From JBDGSM01 sp042217615 (lineage in GTDB: Archaea > Nanohalarchaeota > Nanosalinia > Nanosalinales > Nanosalinaceae): DNA of 8,865 nt. The notes under the pieces were generated by a model. The model was not told the DNA's origin, did no database searches, and saw only the letters and a list, made by a program, of their open reading frames with translations. The position numbers were made by a program, and so were the translations under genes. Location: positions 1-8,865 of the forward strand of contig JBDGSI010000019.1 of NCBI GenBank assembly GCA_042217615.1, written 5' to 3'. Positions 1 through 4,591 of this stretch are shown piece by piece. Position 1 is the first letter of the stretch. Each line of letters starts with the position of its first letter.

Positions 1-381
1 GAAGTTCACCCCGAACACCCGGAGAGAGGAACACGCTCACCGGAGCTTGAAACCGAAAACGGAGAACTCAAGGTTTTCATCGACGCCAGCGACTTTGAAG
101 ACGGTTTCATCCGTTTGAAAGGCCTCTGCAACGTAGAAATCAAAGACAGAAAAGCGGAGTTCCGTGAAGGAGACCACAGAGACGCGATGGAGAAAGACGC
201 GGACTTCATCCACTGGACTCCTGAAGATGCGGAGGAGGCCTCGGTCGAAAAACCTGACGGAGAGAAAATCACCGGCAGGATTGAACCTAACACGATCGAG
301 GAAGGCGAAGTCGTACAGTTCGAACGTTTCGGATTCGCCAGGAAAGAAGGTGAAGGTCTTTTCTACTACGCTCATCAGTAA
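1..381 (+). CDS. gltX: Glutamyl-tRNA synthetase, C-terminal 126 residues (5' end outside window)
   Basis: The frame is open from base 1 to TAA at 379-381; the true start lies upstream. Glutamyl-tRNA synthetase charges tRNA-Glu with glutamate in the cytoplasm, and in many archaea the enzyme also charges tRNA-Gln for later amidation. The fragment corresponds to the C-terminal beta-barrel anticodon-binding part of the archaeal/eukaryotic-type enzyme. Family-like segments seen are HPERGTR near residue 7, IRLKGLCNVE near 37, DFIHWTPEDAEEA near 67, a PDGEKITGRIEP strand pair, and the terminal VVQFERFGFARKEG...FYYAHQ. The catalytic Rossmann domain (HIGH, KMSKS) is not in the window. The protein is acidic. 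It converges on the broken permease gene, with 32 bp between the two stop ends. Identification is from recalled family patterns, not a search. Confidence 0.9.
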   Translation, partial: EVHPEHPERGTRSPELETENGELKVFIDASDFEDGFIRLKGLCNVEIKDRKAEFREGDHRDAMEKDADFIHWTPEDAEEASVEKPDGEKITGRIEPNTIEEGEVVQFERFGFARKEGEGLFYYAHQ

Positions 382-409
382 CATTAAGAGAGTGAAGGAG
401 GCAGATAGG

Positions 410-415
410 TTTTTT
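410..415 (+). terminator. T-run terminator after gltX
   Basis: Six consecutive T lie 29 nt after the gltX stop, just where the converging permease remnant ends. Archaeal RNA polymerase commonly terminates at such short T-runs. No strong hairpin is visible. Confidence 0.4.
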
Positions 416-807
416 AGAAGTCTTTCCAGTCTGTAGTGTAAATCGCAAGGATTAGGGATATGGCTGCGCCTGTAGAAAGTACTGCAAATGATGTTAGTAC
501 TCCTTGTGTGCTACCTTTTACCATTAACTGCCTTAGGCCAACATGGAAGTGATAAAGCGGCATTATTTCTGCAAGAGTTCTTAAGTAGGAAGGCATAAGA
601 TCTATCTCCCAGAAAACTCCTGATAGGAACATCATTGGAAGAGCTACTGCGTTTCCAAGACTTGCAGCGGCTTCTGGATCGTTTACATACCCTCCAAGTG
701 CAATGCCCAGAGCCGGAAATGCTACTGAGTCTGTAAGTATCAGTAAAATAGCAAAACCTATCGCCTTAACCGAATACATGCACATAGTTTTTCACAATCC
801 CTCTCAC
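414..807 (-). pseudogene. Broken ABC-2 type permease: C-terminal third only
   Basis: The readable part is 123 residues from ATG at 785 to TAA at 414. It looks like the last third of an ABC-2 (drug-exporter type) permease: a hydrophobic helix (residues about 8-32), the hallmark stretch ALPMMFLSGVFWEIDLMP (about 48-65), LAEIMPLYHFHVGLRQLM, and a last helix (about 98-117). Full proteins are about 240-380 residues, so four or so helices are missing. Upstream in another frame, GTG at 807 opens VRGIVKNYVHVFG and then hits TAA. A TATA-like TTAAGTTT (about 825-832) lies roughly 24 nt before that GTG, the leaderless spacing seen for other genes here. I infer the original start was near 807 and that a deletion or frameshift removed the middle. 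A functional 123-residue protein is possible but unlikely. No ATPase partner is adjacent. Confidence 0.6.
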
Positions 808-865
808 CGCTTGGAAGGCCTCATAAACTTAACCTCAGGGAAAAACCATCTTACCAAACACTTAC

Positions 866-899
866 AAAAACAAGCCAGATCAACCAAACCTGATTGGTT
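866..899 (-). terminator. Hairpin plus T-run closing the tRNA block
   Basis: On the minus strand, AACCAA (899-894) can pair with TTGGTT (887-882) around a 6-nt loop, and TTTTT follows at 870-866. A second bulged hairpin lies just upstream at 904-927: CAGGTT/AACCTG plus TCCG/CGGA, with one bulged G. Together they form a plausible 3' end for the minus-strand tRNA transcript. Hairpin dependence is not typical of archaea, so the T-run may be the functional part. Confidence 0.4.
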
Positions 900-930
900 C
901 GAACAGGTTTCCGCAGCGGAGAACCTGTGA

Positions 931-990
931 TGGGTACCGAAGGAATCGAACCTCGTTCCTTCTTGAGCCGATATCCTACCGGAAATCGGC
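931..990 (-). other. Orphan tRNA 3'-half-like sequence
   Basis: Read on the minus strand, this ends with the layout of a tRNA 3' half. There is a T loop TTCGATT flanked by GAGG and CCTT(C), then a would-be acceptor strand GGTACCC and discriminator A at 931, followed by TC, which also follows the other two tRNAs. The T stem has only four pairs plus a C-C mismatch; an alternative GAAGG/CCTTC pairing gives five pairs but a 14-nt loop. The matching 5' acceptor strand GGGTACC occurs nowhere suitable in the window, and there is no D arm. Upstream, 967-990 forms a hairpin (GCCGAT/ATCGGC, then TCC/GGA, tetraloop) that abuts the CAT tRNA trailer. It could be a decayed tRNA, the 3' part of a trans-spliced split tRNA, or a chance resemblance. 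Confidence 0.35.
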
Positions 991-992
991 GA

Positions 993-1139
993 TGGGAAGG
1001 CCGGGGATCGAACCCGGGACCTCTGCGTCTCCCACAATACAGACGCGTTTTTTAATCATCAAGGCCTGTCCAAGGCCTCTCATAGCTCATAAACACTTTG
1101 TTATGAGCGCAGCGCTCTATCCGACTGAGCTACCCTCCC
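993..1139 (-). tRNA. tRNA with CAT anticodon (elongator Met or Ile2), 73-nt intron
   Basis: Exon 1 is 1139-1102, the intron 1101-1029 and exon 2 1028-993; the spliced tRNA is 74 nt with no encoded CCA. The acceptor GGGAGGG/CCTTCCC pairs fully (one G-T), D stem GCTC/GAGC, anticodon stem CTGCG/CGCAG, loop CTCATAA with CAT at 1105-1103, T stem CCGGG/CCCGG with loop TTCGATC, discriminator A. The splice region fits a bulge-helix-bulge motif: central helix CTCA/TGGG, 5' bulge TA|A, 3' bulge AG|A, though the intron-side helix is weak (CAA/TTG). The anticodon stem lacks the three G-C pairs of an initiator, so this is elongator Met or the Ile tRNA whose C34 is modified. Sequence alone does not separate those two. 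The intron holds two AGGCCT copies that can form a hairpin. Confidence 0.88.
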
Positions 1140-1305
1140 TAAAGGGTGGTCACACCTTGTTTACACTTCGGATCCGAGAACATCATCTCCTGAAAGGCCT
1201 CAGATGAGGCCTTGTTGCGTGTAAACTGAGCGTCGCAGCCTACTCCTGTGGAGTTGGCCTGCTCTGAGCATGCTTCCCTGACGGGAAGATGCGGTAACCA
1301 GGCGA
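1140..1305 (-). other. Structured 166-nt spacer between the two tRNA genes
   Basis: No convincing reading frame is seen. The strand carries successive hairpins: CTTCCC/GGGAAG with a GTCA loop (1288-1273), a 28-nt bulged hairpin (1262-1235; GCA/TGC, GCC/GGC, ACTCC/GGAGT), and an element closed by GTTTACAC/GTGTAAAC (1226-1219 with 1166-1159). That element contains a near-perfect AGGCCT-AGGCCT hairpin (1213-1194) and the palindrome CGGATCCG (1169-1176). It may be processed from the tRNA transcript as a small RNA or serve as a processing signal; I recognise no known RNA family. No clear TATA box precedes the downstream tRNA, so co-transcription with tRNA-Val is likely. Confidence 0.45.
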
Positions 1306-1519
1306 TGGGTTCGCCCAGATTTGAACTGGGGATCTCCGCCAATCTGAGCCTGAAGCCTTCCAGACTGTTCGAAACTCTCCGAGTTTCTGCACACGCAGAA
1401 ACCCGAGTGGGTTTCGAGTGAAGGTCACGAAGGCTCCACTGCCACGCTCGAGTCCGCAAGATTTTCTGAAAGGTATGCTTGGCATGCCTTCTTGCGTGCC
1501 GCCCGAGCGTAACCAGGCG
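1294..1519 (-). repeat. 11-bp direct repeat at the tRNA-Val intron start and tRNA trailer
   Basis: CGCCTGGTTAC (minus strand) forms the first 11 nt of the intron (1519-1509) and recurs at 1304-1294, beginning one nucleotide after the tRNA discriminator base. The copies are 215 bp apart and bracket intron plus exon 2. The GCCTG inside the repeat is the strand that pairs with CAGGC at the intron 3' end. Confidence 0.75.
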
Positions 1520-1557
1520 TGTCAAGGCGGTGTCATAACCAACTAGACCACGAACCC
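1306..1557 (-). tRNA. tRNA-Val (GAC) with a 178-nt intron
   Basis: Exon 1 is 1557-1520, the intron 1519-1342 and exon 2 1341-1306; the spliced tRNA is 74 nt without encoded CCA. Acceptor GGGTTCG/CGAACCC (7 pairs), D arm GTCTAGTTGGTTATGAC, anticodon stem CCGCC/GGCGG, anticodon GAC in loop TTGACAT after splicing, T stem CCCAG/CTGGG with loop TTCAAAT, discriminator A. The exon resembles haloarchaeal tRNA-Val(GAC) as I remember it. The splice site is a textbook bulge-helix-bulge: central helix TTGA/TCAG (one T-G), 5' bulge CA|C, 3' bulge AT|T, intron helix GCCTG/CAGGC. The intron is long for an archaeal tRNA intron and highly structured. Transcription probably starts from the A-rich box about 30-40 nt upstream. 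Confidence 0.93.
1342..1519 (-). other. Highly structured tRNA-Val intron, possible embedded RNA
   Basis: Domain 1 (1510-1444) is a long stem: ACGCTCG/CGAGCGT, an asymmetric internal loop, CGCAAGA/TCTTGCG, and an inner hairpin over 1490-1470. Domain 2 (1437-1352) is closed by a 9-pair helix with one G-T (1437-1429 with 1360-1352). It contains four successive hairpins: GTGA/TCAC (1428-1418), GAAACCC/GGGTTTC (1415-1398), TGC/GCA (1397-1388) and GAAACTC/GAGTTTC (1387-1371). The three middle ones can instead refold as an 8-pair hairpin GTTTCTGC/GCAGAAAC nested in GAAAC/GTTTC. No convincing C/D or H/ACA boxes are visible. No protein frame of homing-endonuclease size fits. Confidence 0.6.
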
Positions 1558-1587
1558 TTTCTCCTACGTTAACTCTTTTGGCAGACC

Positions 1588-1596
1588 TATTTTTTT
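1588..1596 (-). promoter_or_regulatory. TATA-like box for tRNA-Val
   Basis: AAAAAAATA on the minus strand is centred about 35 nt upstream of the mature tRNA 5' end, which would give a leader of about 10 nt. It is the only strongly A/T stretch at a suitable distance. Confidence 0.4.
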
Positions 1597-1643
1597 GTAG
1601 GCTTGCCTAAGCAGCTTTACGGAAATCTTTGATTTGGTTATGC

Positions 1644-1650
1644 TTATATA
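1644..1650 (+). promoter_or_regulatory. TATA box for the small zinc-finger gene
   Basis: TTATATA is centred 40 nt upstream of the ATG at 1687. With the usual archaeal spacing, transcription would start near 1672 and leave a leader of about 15 nt without a clear Shine-Dalgarno site. Confidence 0.5.
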
Positions 1651-1686
1651 CCTCGATGAGGATTTTTTAGTATAGAGGCTGTGTAA

Positions 1687-1842
1687 ATGGCTCCAGAATG
1701 TGACAACTGTGGAAAGGATTTAAACGTCAGTCCTGTGGAAAGGCCTGAAGTAGACTGGATGAAGGTTCAATGCAGCGAGTGTAACAGGATTAACACGGTA
1801 TCCTTGATCCGTTTGTCAGCAGGTACAAGGCCTGAAAAATGA
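1687..1842 (+). CDS. 51-residue two-CxxC zinc-ribbon micro-protein
   Basis: The frame ATG 1687 to TGA 1840-1842 encodes 51 residues. It has two CxxC knuckles: C5-DN-C8 followed by G, and C29-SE-C32, about 20 residues apart. This is the arrangement of a zinc ribbon binding one metal ion with four cysteines. A hydrophobic strand (VSLIRL, 38-43) follows the second knuckle. A TATA box upstream, the conserved-looking motif spacing and a sensible start support a real gene. Haloarchaea encode many uncharacterised zinc-finger micro-proteins of this size, and this may be one; partners may be nucleic acid or protein. It lies between the tRNA-Val promoter (divergent) and the pyrophosphatase gene (same strand, 51 bp downstream). 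Two AGGCCT copies occur, both read as Arg-Pro codons. The specific function is unknown. Confidence 0.75.
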   Translation: MAPECDNCGKDLNVSPVERPEVDWMKVQCSECNRINTVSLIRLSAGTRPEK

Positions 1843-1853
1843 AGTAAGGCGGG

Positions 1854-1863
1854 TTAATTTAAG
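1854..1863 (+). promoter_or_regulatory. TATA-like box for pyrophosphatase
   Basis: TTAATTTAAG is centred about 36 nt upstream of the ATG at 1894, predicting a start near 1884 and a leader of about 10 nt. No Shine-Dalgarno site is obvious. Confidence 0.45.
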
Positions 1864-1893
1864 TGTCTCCAACCCTTTCTTTTCTGATCAGAT

Positions 1894-2342
1894 ATGGTTA
1901 ACAAATGGCACGACTACGAGACCGGGCCTGATGCTCCGGAGACTATTCACGCTGTAATTGAAAATCCTACAGGAACTCAGAACAAGTACGAATACGACAA
2001 AGACAAAGAATCAGTAGTACTTGACAGGGTTCTCTACGCTTCAATCAATTATCCTGGCGACTACGGTTTCATCCCGCAAGCCTACTACGAGGACGGCGAC
2101 CCTATGGACATCCTCGTCCTGACAACGCACTCTACTTTCCCTGGCTGCGTCATGGAAGTGANNNNNNNNNNNNNNNNNNNNNNNNNNNNNNNNNNNNNNN
2201 NNNNNNNNNNNNNNNNNNNNNNNNNNNNNNNNNNNNNNNCCTGGAGCCGAAGAAGGAAGTCGAGATCGAAGGCTGGGGCGGAAAAGAAGAAGCTCACGAA
2301 GCAATCGAGAGAAGTCAGGAGCTCTACGAGGAGAACTTCTAA
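1894..2342 (+). CDS. ppa: Soluble inorganic pyrophosphatase, interrupted by an assembly gap
   Basis: The family I enzyme hydrolyses pyrophosphate to two phosphates in the cytoplasm, pulling nucleotide and aminoacyl-tRNA synthesis forward. The first 89 residues carry the active-site set, shifted by two from E. coli numbering: K31 and E33 (NKYE), R45 (LDRVLY), Y53 and Y57 (NYPGDYG), and D67, D69, D72 in DGDPMD. Bases 2162-2239 are N. After the gap the real C-terminus is read from 2241 as 33 residues with EIEGWGG, EAHEAIERSQEL and YEENF, ending at TAA 2340-2342. That frame differs from the upstream one because the N count is arbitrary. Archaeal family members are about 175-180 residues, so roughly 50-55 codons are hidden, including the later Asp/Lys/Tyr catalytic residues. 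The protein is probably intact in the organism. Confidence 0.92.
2162..2239. other. Assembly gap (78 N)
   Basis: A run of 78 N lies inside the pyrophosphatase gene. To join the two visible parts in frame, its true length must be 1 more than a multiple of 3. By comparison with family length it is probably nearer 160 nt than 78. Confidence 0.95.
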
Positions 2343-2377
2343 CTCCTCATTTTTTTATAAAAATTTTGGAAATTTTT
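2343..2377. terminator. Bidirectional terminator between convergent genes
   Basis: A T7 run (2350-2356) follows the pyrophosphatase stop. Next to it the perfect inverted repeat AAAAATTT-TGG-AAATTTTT (2359-2377) abuts the stop codon of the converging Tat-protein gene and supplies T-runs on both strands. Confidence 0.65.
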
Positions 2378-2932
2378 CTAAATTTTCCTAAGGTTTTCCT
2401 TAACTGTTTCTCTGTATATGTCAGCTAAGCTTAAACCCTCAGCCCTATACTCTCGGATTTCAGGAACACCGATGCTATATTCAAATTCTGTATTTCCTGG
2501 ATCGGACTCAAAATCAATTGCAATCTCATCTAAAGAATCTCCCATCCACACATGATCAACAAAGGTTTCAAAAACTTGACCTCCTTCCTCAAGATATCCC
2601 TCTACTTGAGTTAAAGCATGGCGCATATCCTGCAGGTCATCATCTCCAACTTCAACGTCAATATGAAGATTTGCTGTTGTACTTGTTCCAACTGAAGTTG
2701 AATAATCTGTCCCTCTCGGATTGGTCTGGAAATAATCAAAATCTAATTCTTTAAGATCATTGAGAAGCTCTTTTTCATTAACACGGCTTTCAATCTCCGC
2801 ATTATTCTTTCCCATGCTTATAACTGATGATGTAAATAATGCTGCTCCTCCAATCCCTGTTCCTGCTACTGCCCCTCTGAGGAGGCCTCTCCTCGAAAGT
2901 GAGAAGATAGGCTCGTCAGAATCTTTACTCAT
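2378..2932 (-). CDS. Tat-exported protein of unknown function
   Basis: 184 residues. The N-terminus is a twin-arginine signal: S13-R14-R15-G-L-L with a Gly/Ala-rich hydrophobic stretch to about residue 40 (GAVAGTGIGGAALFTSSVIS). Tat exports folded proteins across the membrane and is heavily used by halophilic archaea. No cysteine is visible, so it is not a lipoprotein; it may be released (NNA near 43-45 is a possible cleavage region) or stay anchored by the uncleaved signal. The mature part is acidic (VEVGDDDLQD, FESDPGNTEFEY) with mixed helix and strand character and no motif I recognise. It has its own TATA box 26 nt upstream, predicting a leaderless mRNA, and lies downstream of the ABC operon on the same strand with a 73-bp gap. 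The cargo role is unknown. Confidence 0.8.
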   Translation of the reverse strand: MSKDSDEPIFSLSRRGLLRGAVAGTGIGGAALFTSSVISMGKNNAEIESRVNEKELLNDLKELDFDYFQTNPRGTDYSTSVGTSTTANLHIDVEVGDDDLQDMRHALTQVEGYLEEGGQVFETFVDHVWMGDSLDEIAIDFESDPGNTEFEYSIGVPEIREYRAEGLSLADIYRETVKENLRKI

Positions 2933-2943
2933 GATTGAATCAT
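2931..2943. promoter_or_regulatory. 13-bp palindrome over the Tat-protein start
   Basis: ATGATTGAATCAT is a perfect 6-bp inverted repeat with a one-base centre. It overlaps the ATG and the predicted transcription start, where a bound repressor could block initiation. It may also be chance, since AT-rich 13-mers of this kind are not rare. Confidence 0.3.
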
Positions 2944-2954
2944 AGAGACAAAAA

Positions 2955-2962
2955 CTTAAATA
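2955..2962 (-). promoter_or_regulatory. TATA box for the Tat-protein gene
   Basis: TATTTAAG on the minus strand is centred 26 nt upstream of the ATG, with an A-rich BRE-like flank. The spacing implies transcription beginning at or within a few bases of the start codon. Confidence 0.55.
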
Positions 2963-3005
2963 CTATTTTGCTCAGTAACTCCTTTTTTCTTTTCTCTAAT
3001 TTCCT

Positions 3006-3803
3006 TTAGCTGCCTGTGCTTGAGTAACTCGACAAACCGTATTTCCAGAACCGGTAGGCGAACAGGTAGAATACCGGTCCTGCGAACAGTGTTAGGATTT
3101 GCCAGAGCTGCCAGCCAGGCTTTCCTATCAGCAGGGTGACGGGGAAGAAGGAGGCGAAGGCCAGTGGAACCAGCGTTGTTAGAAGGGCTTGAAGTGGGAG
3201 GCTGTAGATTCCGAACGGGTATTTTCTGAAGTCGGTGAGGTTGAAGACCAGCCACATTGCGGAGCGGCTTCTGCCCGTCCAGAAAGCGGTGGATGCGAAC
3301 AGCAGGAAGATGCCTGCGAAGATAAGCACGCCACTGAAAATTGCCAGAACAGTGTAAACAGCTTTTAACGGCGTCAGATTGAGGGAAAGCTGTGTTGCTG
3401 CATAGACTACCAGGATCATGTTGGCTATGAACTTTGAGATGTTGTCATCGGATACTCCATCTGCATAGACCTGGAACAACGGGTTTAAAGGCCTGAGAAG
3501 GAGTCTATCCATTTTTCCTTTGACTATGTATTTTCTGCCCAGCATGTAGATGTTGAACAGGAAGATGTGGTGCAGGTTCATGACTGTACCGCCGAAACCT
3601 GCCAGGAGCAGCAGCTGGTTGAACGTCCATCCGTTGATTGTCTCCACTCTTGTAAAAATCAGTGTCAGGAAAGCTATCGATACGATTAGCGAGGTCAGCT
3701 GCGACGTCAATCCCAGGACAAAGTCGGTTTTGTAGACCAGCCGAGTTTTCAGGTACTGGATAAAGTACTGAAGGTAGATCTTGACGTGTTTCTTTGCTTC
3801 CAC
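3006..3803 (-). CDS. ABC-2 family export permease, COG3694-like
   Basis: 265 residues with about six hydrophobic segments (roughly 25-50, 60-88, 124-145, 148-172, 205-225 and 232-252) and no signal peptide. It resembles the DUF990/COG3694 permease that pairs with a COG4587-like permease and a COG4586-like ATPase; supporting stretches are GKMDRLLLRPLNPLFQVYADG (101-121) and ASTAFWTGRSRS (171-182). The start is GTG at 3803. A strong GGGGGG Shine-Dalgarno-like run within the last codons of the upstream permease lies 8-9 nt before it, which argues for coupled translation. It is the third gene of the operon. The cargo of this transporter class is not established. The ABC-2 fold suggests export of a lipid, polymer or drug-like compound, but that is family-level inference. 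Confidence 0.82.
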   Translation of the reverse strand: MEAKKHVKIYLQYFIQYLKTRLVYKTDFVLGLTSQLTSLIVSIAFLTLIFTRVETINGWTFNQLLLLAGFGGTVMNLHHIFLFNIYMLGRKYIVKGKMDRLLLRPLNPLFQVYADGVSDDNISKFIANMILVVYAATQLSLNLTPLKAVYTVLAIFSGVLIFAGIFLLFASTAFWTGRSRSAMWLVFNLTDFRKYPFGIYSLPLQALLTTLVPLAFASFFPVTLLIGKPGWQLWQILTLFAGPVFYLFAYRFWKYGLSSYSSTGS

Positions 3804-3806
3804 CTT

Positions 3807-4589
3807 TTATCCCCCCTGCACAGTCAGTTTTTTCCTTGCTTTTCGCCACAGCAGCTCTGAAACCATGAATAAAACGATTATCCAGAACACCTGTTTTCCA
3901 ACTATCGGAAGCACAGCTGTTTCTGGGTTCATGAAAAGGTTTATCGGGCCGTCAACCATCGACTGAAACGGCAGCAGGTTGAACAAGCCGGCCAGCGGCG
4001 CCGGTAGAAGGTAGAGGGGGAAGAATACTCCGGAGAACAGTCTTTGGACGTTATTTCTCATCATGCGGAGGCTCCAGCCGATCTTGGTCCAGAAAATCAG
4101 CATTGAAACACTGTAAGACAGCATGAAGACCATGTTGAAGCTGAGGAAGATGCTTAACGCAAACCAGAGAAAACTGATTATACCCGGGAACCCCAGGCCG
4201 AGAAACAGTATGCCTATCGTAAGAAGCGGTACGCCGACAAAAACCGTGTTAAACACTGCTATACCGAGCAAGTGGAAGTATGTCTGTGAACGCAGCGAGA
4301 CAGGGCGTTTTAGTTCGTTGACGATTGTTCCTTCCTGTATCTTCCCGCTCAACAGTTTTTCAGCGTTCATAAACACCGAGCTGGAGATCACCTGTCCCAG
4401 GATTATATAGGAGATGACTCTGTCCAGGCCTCCTGCCAAGATTCCGGATGCGGCTATAGAGCTCCAGACGGCATACATCAGAACCAGGAAAATGATCGAG
4501 TTCAGGAAAGAAGAGACCGCGTCCAACCTGTAGGCGAAAAACGTTCTAAAACCCATCCATGTAAACCCAGAATACTTCTTCAGGTTCAT
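3807..4589 (-). CDS. ABC-2 family export permease, COG4587-like
   Basis: 260 residues with about six hydrophobic segments (near 20-45, 57-76, 105-130, 135-165, 178-200 and 225-245). The N-terminus (KYSGFTWMGFRTFFAYRLDA) is a short amphipathic lead into helix 1, as in this permease family. The motif EGTIVNELKRPVSLRSQTY (85-103) is the family's cytoplasmic coupling region, and it parallels GKMDRLLLRPLNP in the partner permease. It starts 2 bp after the ATPase stop and ends 3 bp before the next permease start, so the three are almost certainly one transcript. It probably forms a heterodimeric membrane channel with that neighbour, powered by two copies of the ATPase. Substrate unknown. Confidence 0.84.
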   Translation of the reverse strand: MNLKKYSGFTWMGFRTFFAYRLDAVSSFLNSIIFLVLMYAVWSSIAASGILAGGLDRVISYIILGQVISSSVFMNAEKLLSGKIQEGTIVNELKRPVSLRSQTYFHLLGIAVFNTVFVGVPLLTIGILFLGLGFPGIISFLWFALSIFLSFNMVFMLSYSVSMLIFWTKIGWSLRMMRNNVQRLFSGVFFPLYLLPAPLAGLFNLLPFQSMVDGPINLFMNPETAVLPIVGKQVFWIIVLFMVSELLWRKARKKLTVQGG

Positions 4590-4591
4590 CT

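Noticed and set aside
37..384. 115-codon open frame on the minus strand
   Set aside because: It is antisense to the gltX fragment, whose protein matches a known family along its whole length; the minus frame has no recognisable features.
860..990. Circularly permuted tRNA (3' half before 5' half)
   Set aside because: No GGGTACC-like strand plus D arm follows the 3' half on the minus strand before the permease remnant.
993..1139. Initiator tRNA-Met
   Set aside because: The anticodon stem is CTGCG/CGCAG without the run of three G-C pairs, and the acceptor starts with a G-C pair and not the A-U pair usual for archaeal initiators.
1159..1226. Box C/D small RNA in the spacer
   Set aside because: ATGATGT resembles a C box and CTGA occurs nearby, but the order is wrong and no matching second C/D pair is present.
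1139..1525. Minus-strand open frames across the tRNA block (up to 128 codons)
   Set aside because: They run through tRNA exons and structured intron sequence. The Arg/Cys-rich translations look like translated RNA genes, not proteins, and no homing-endonuclease motif is present.
1894..2391. 165-residue reading of the pyrophosphatase through the N run
   Set aside because: The part after the gap (Ser/Arg/Lys-rich) is out of frame; the family C-terminus is found one frame away, ending at 2342.
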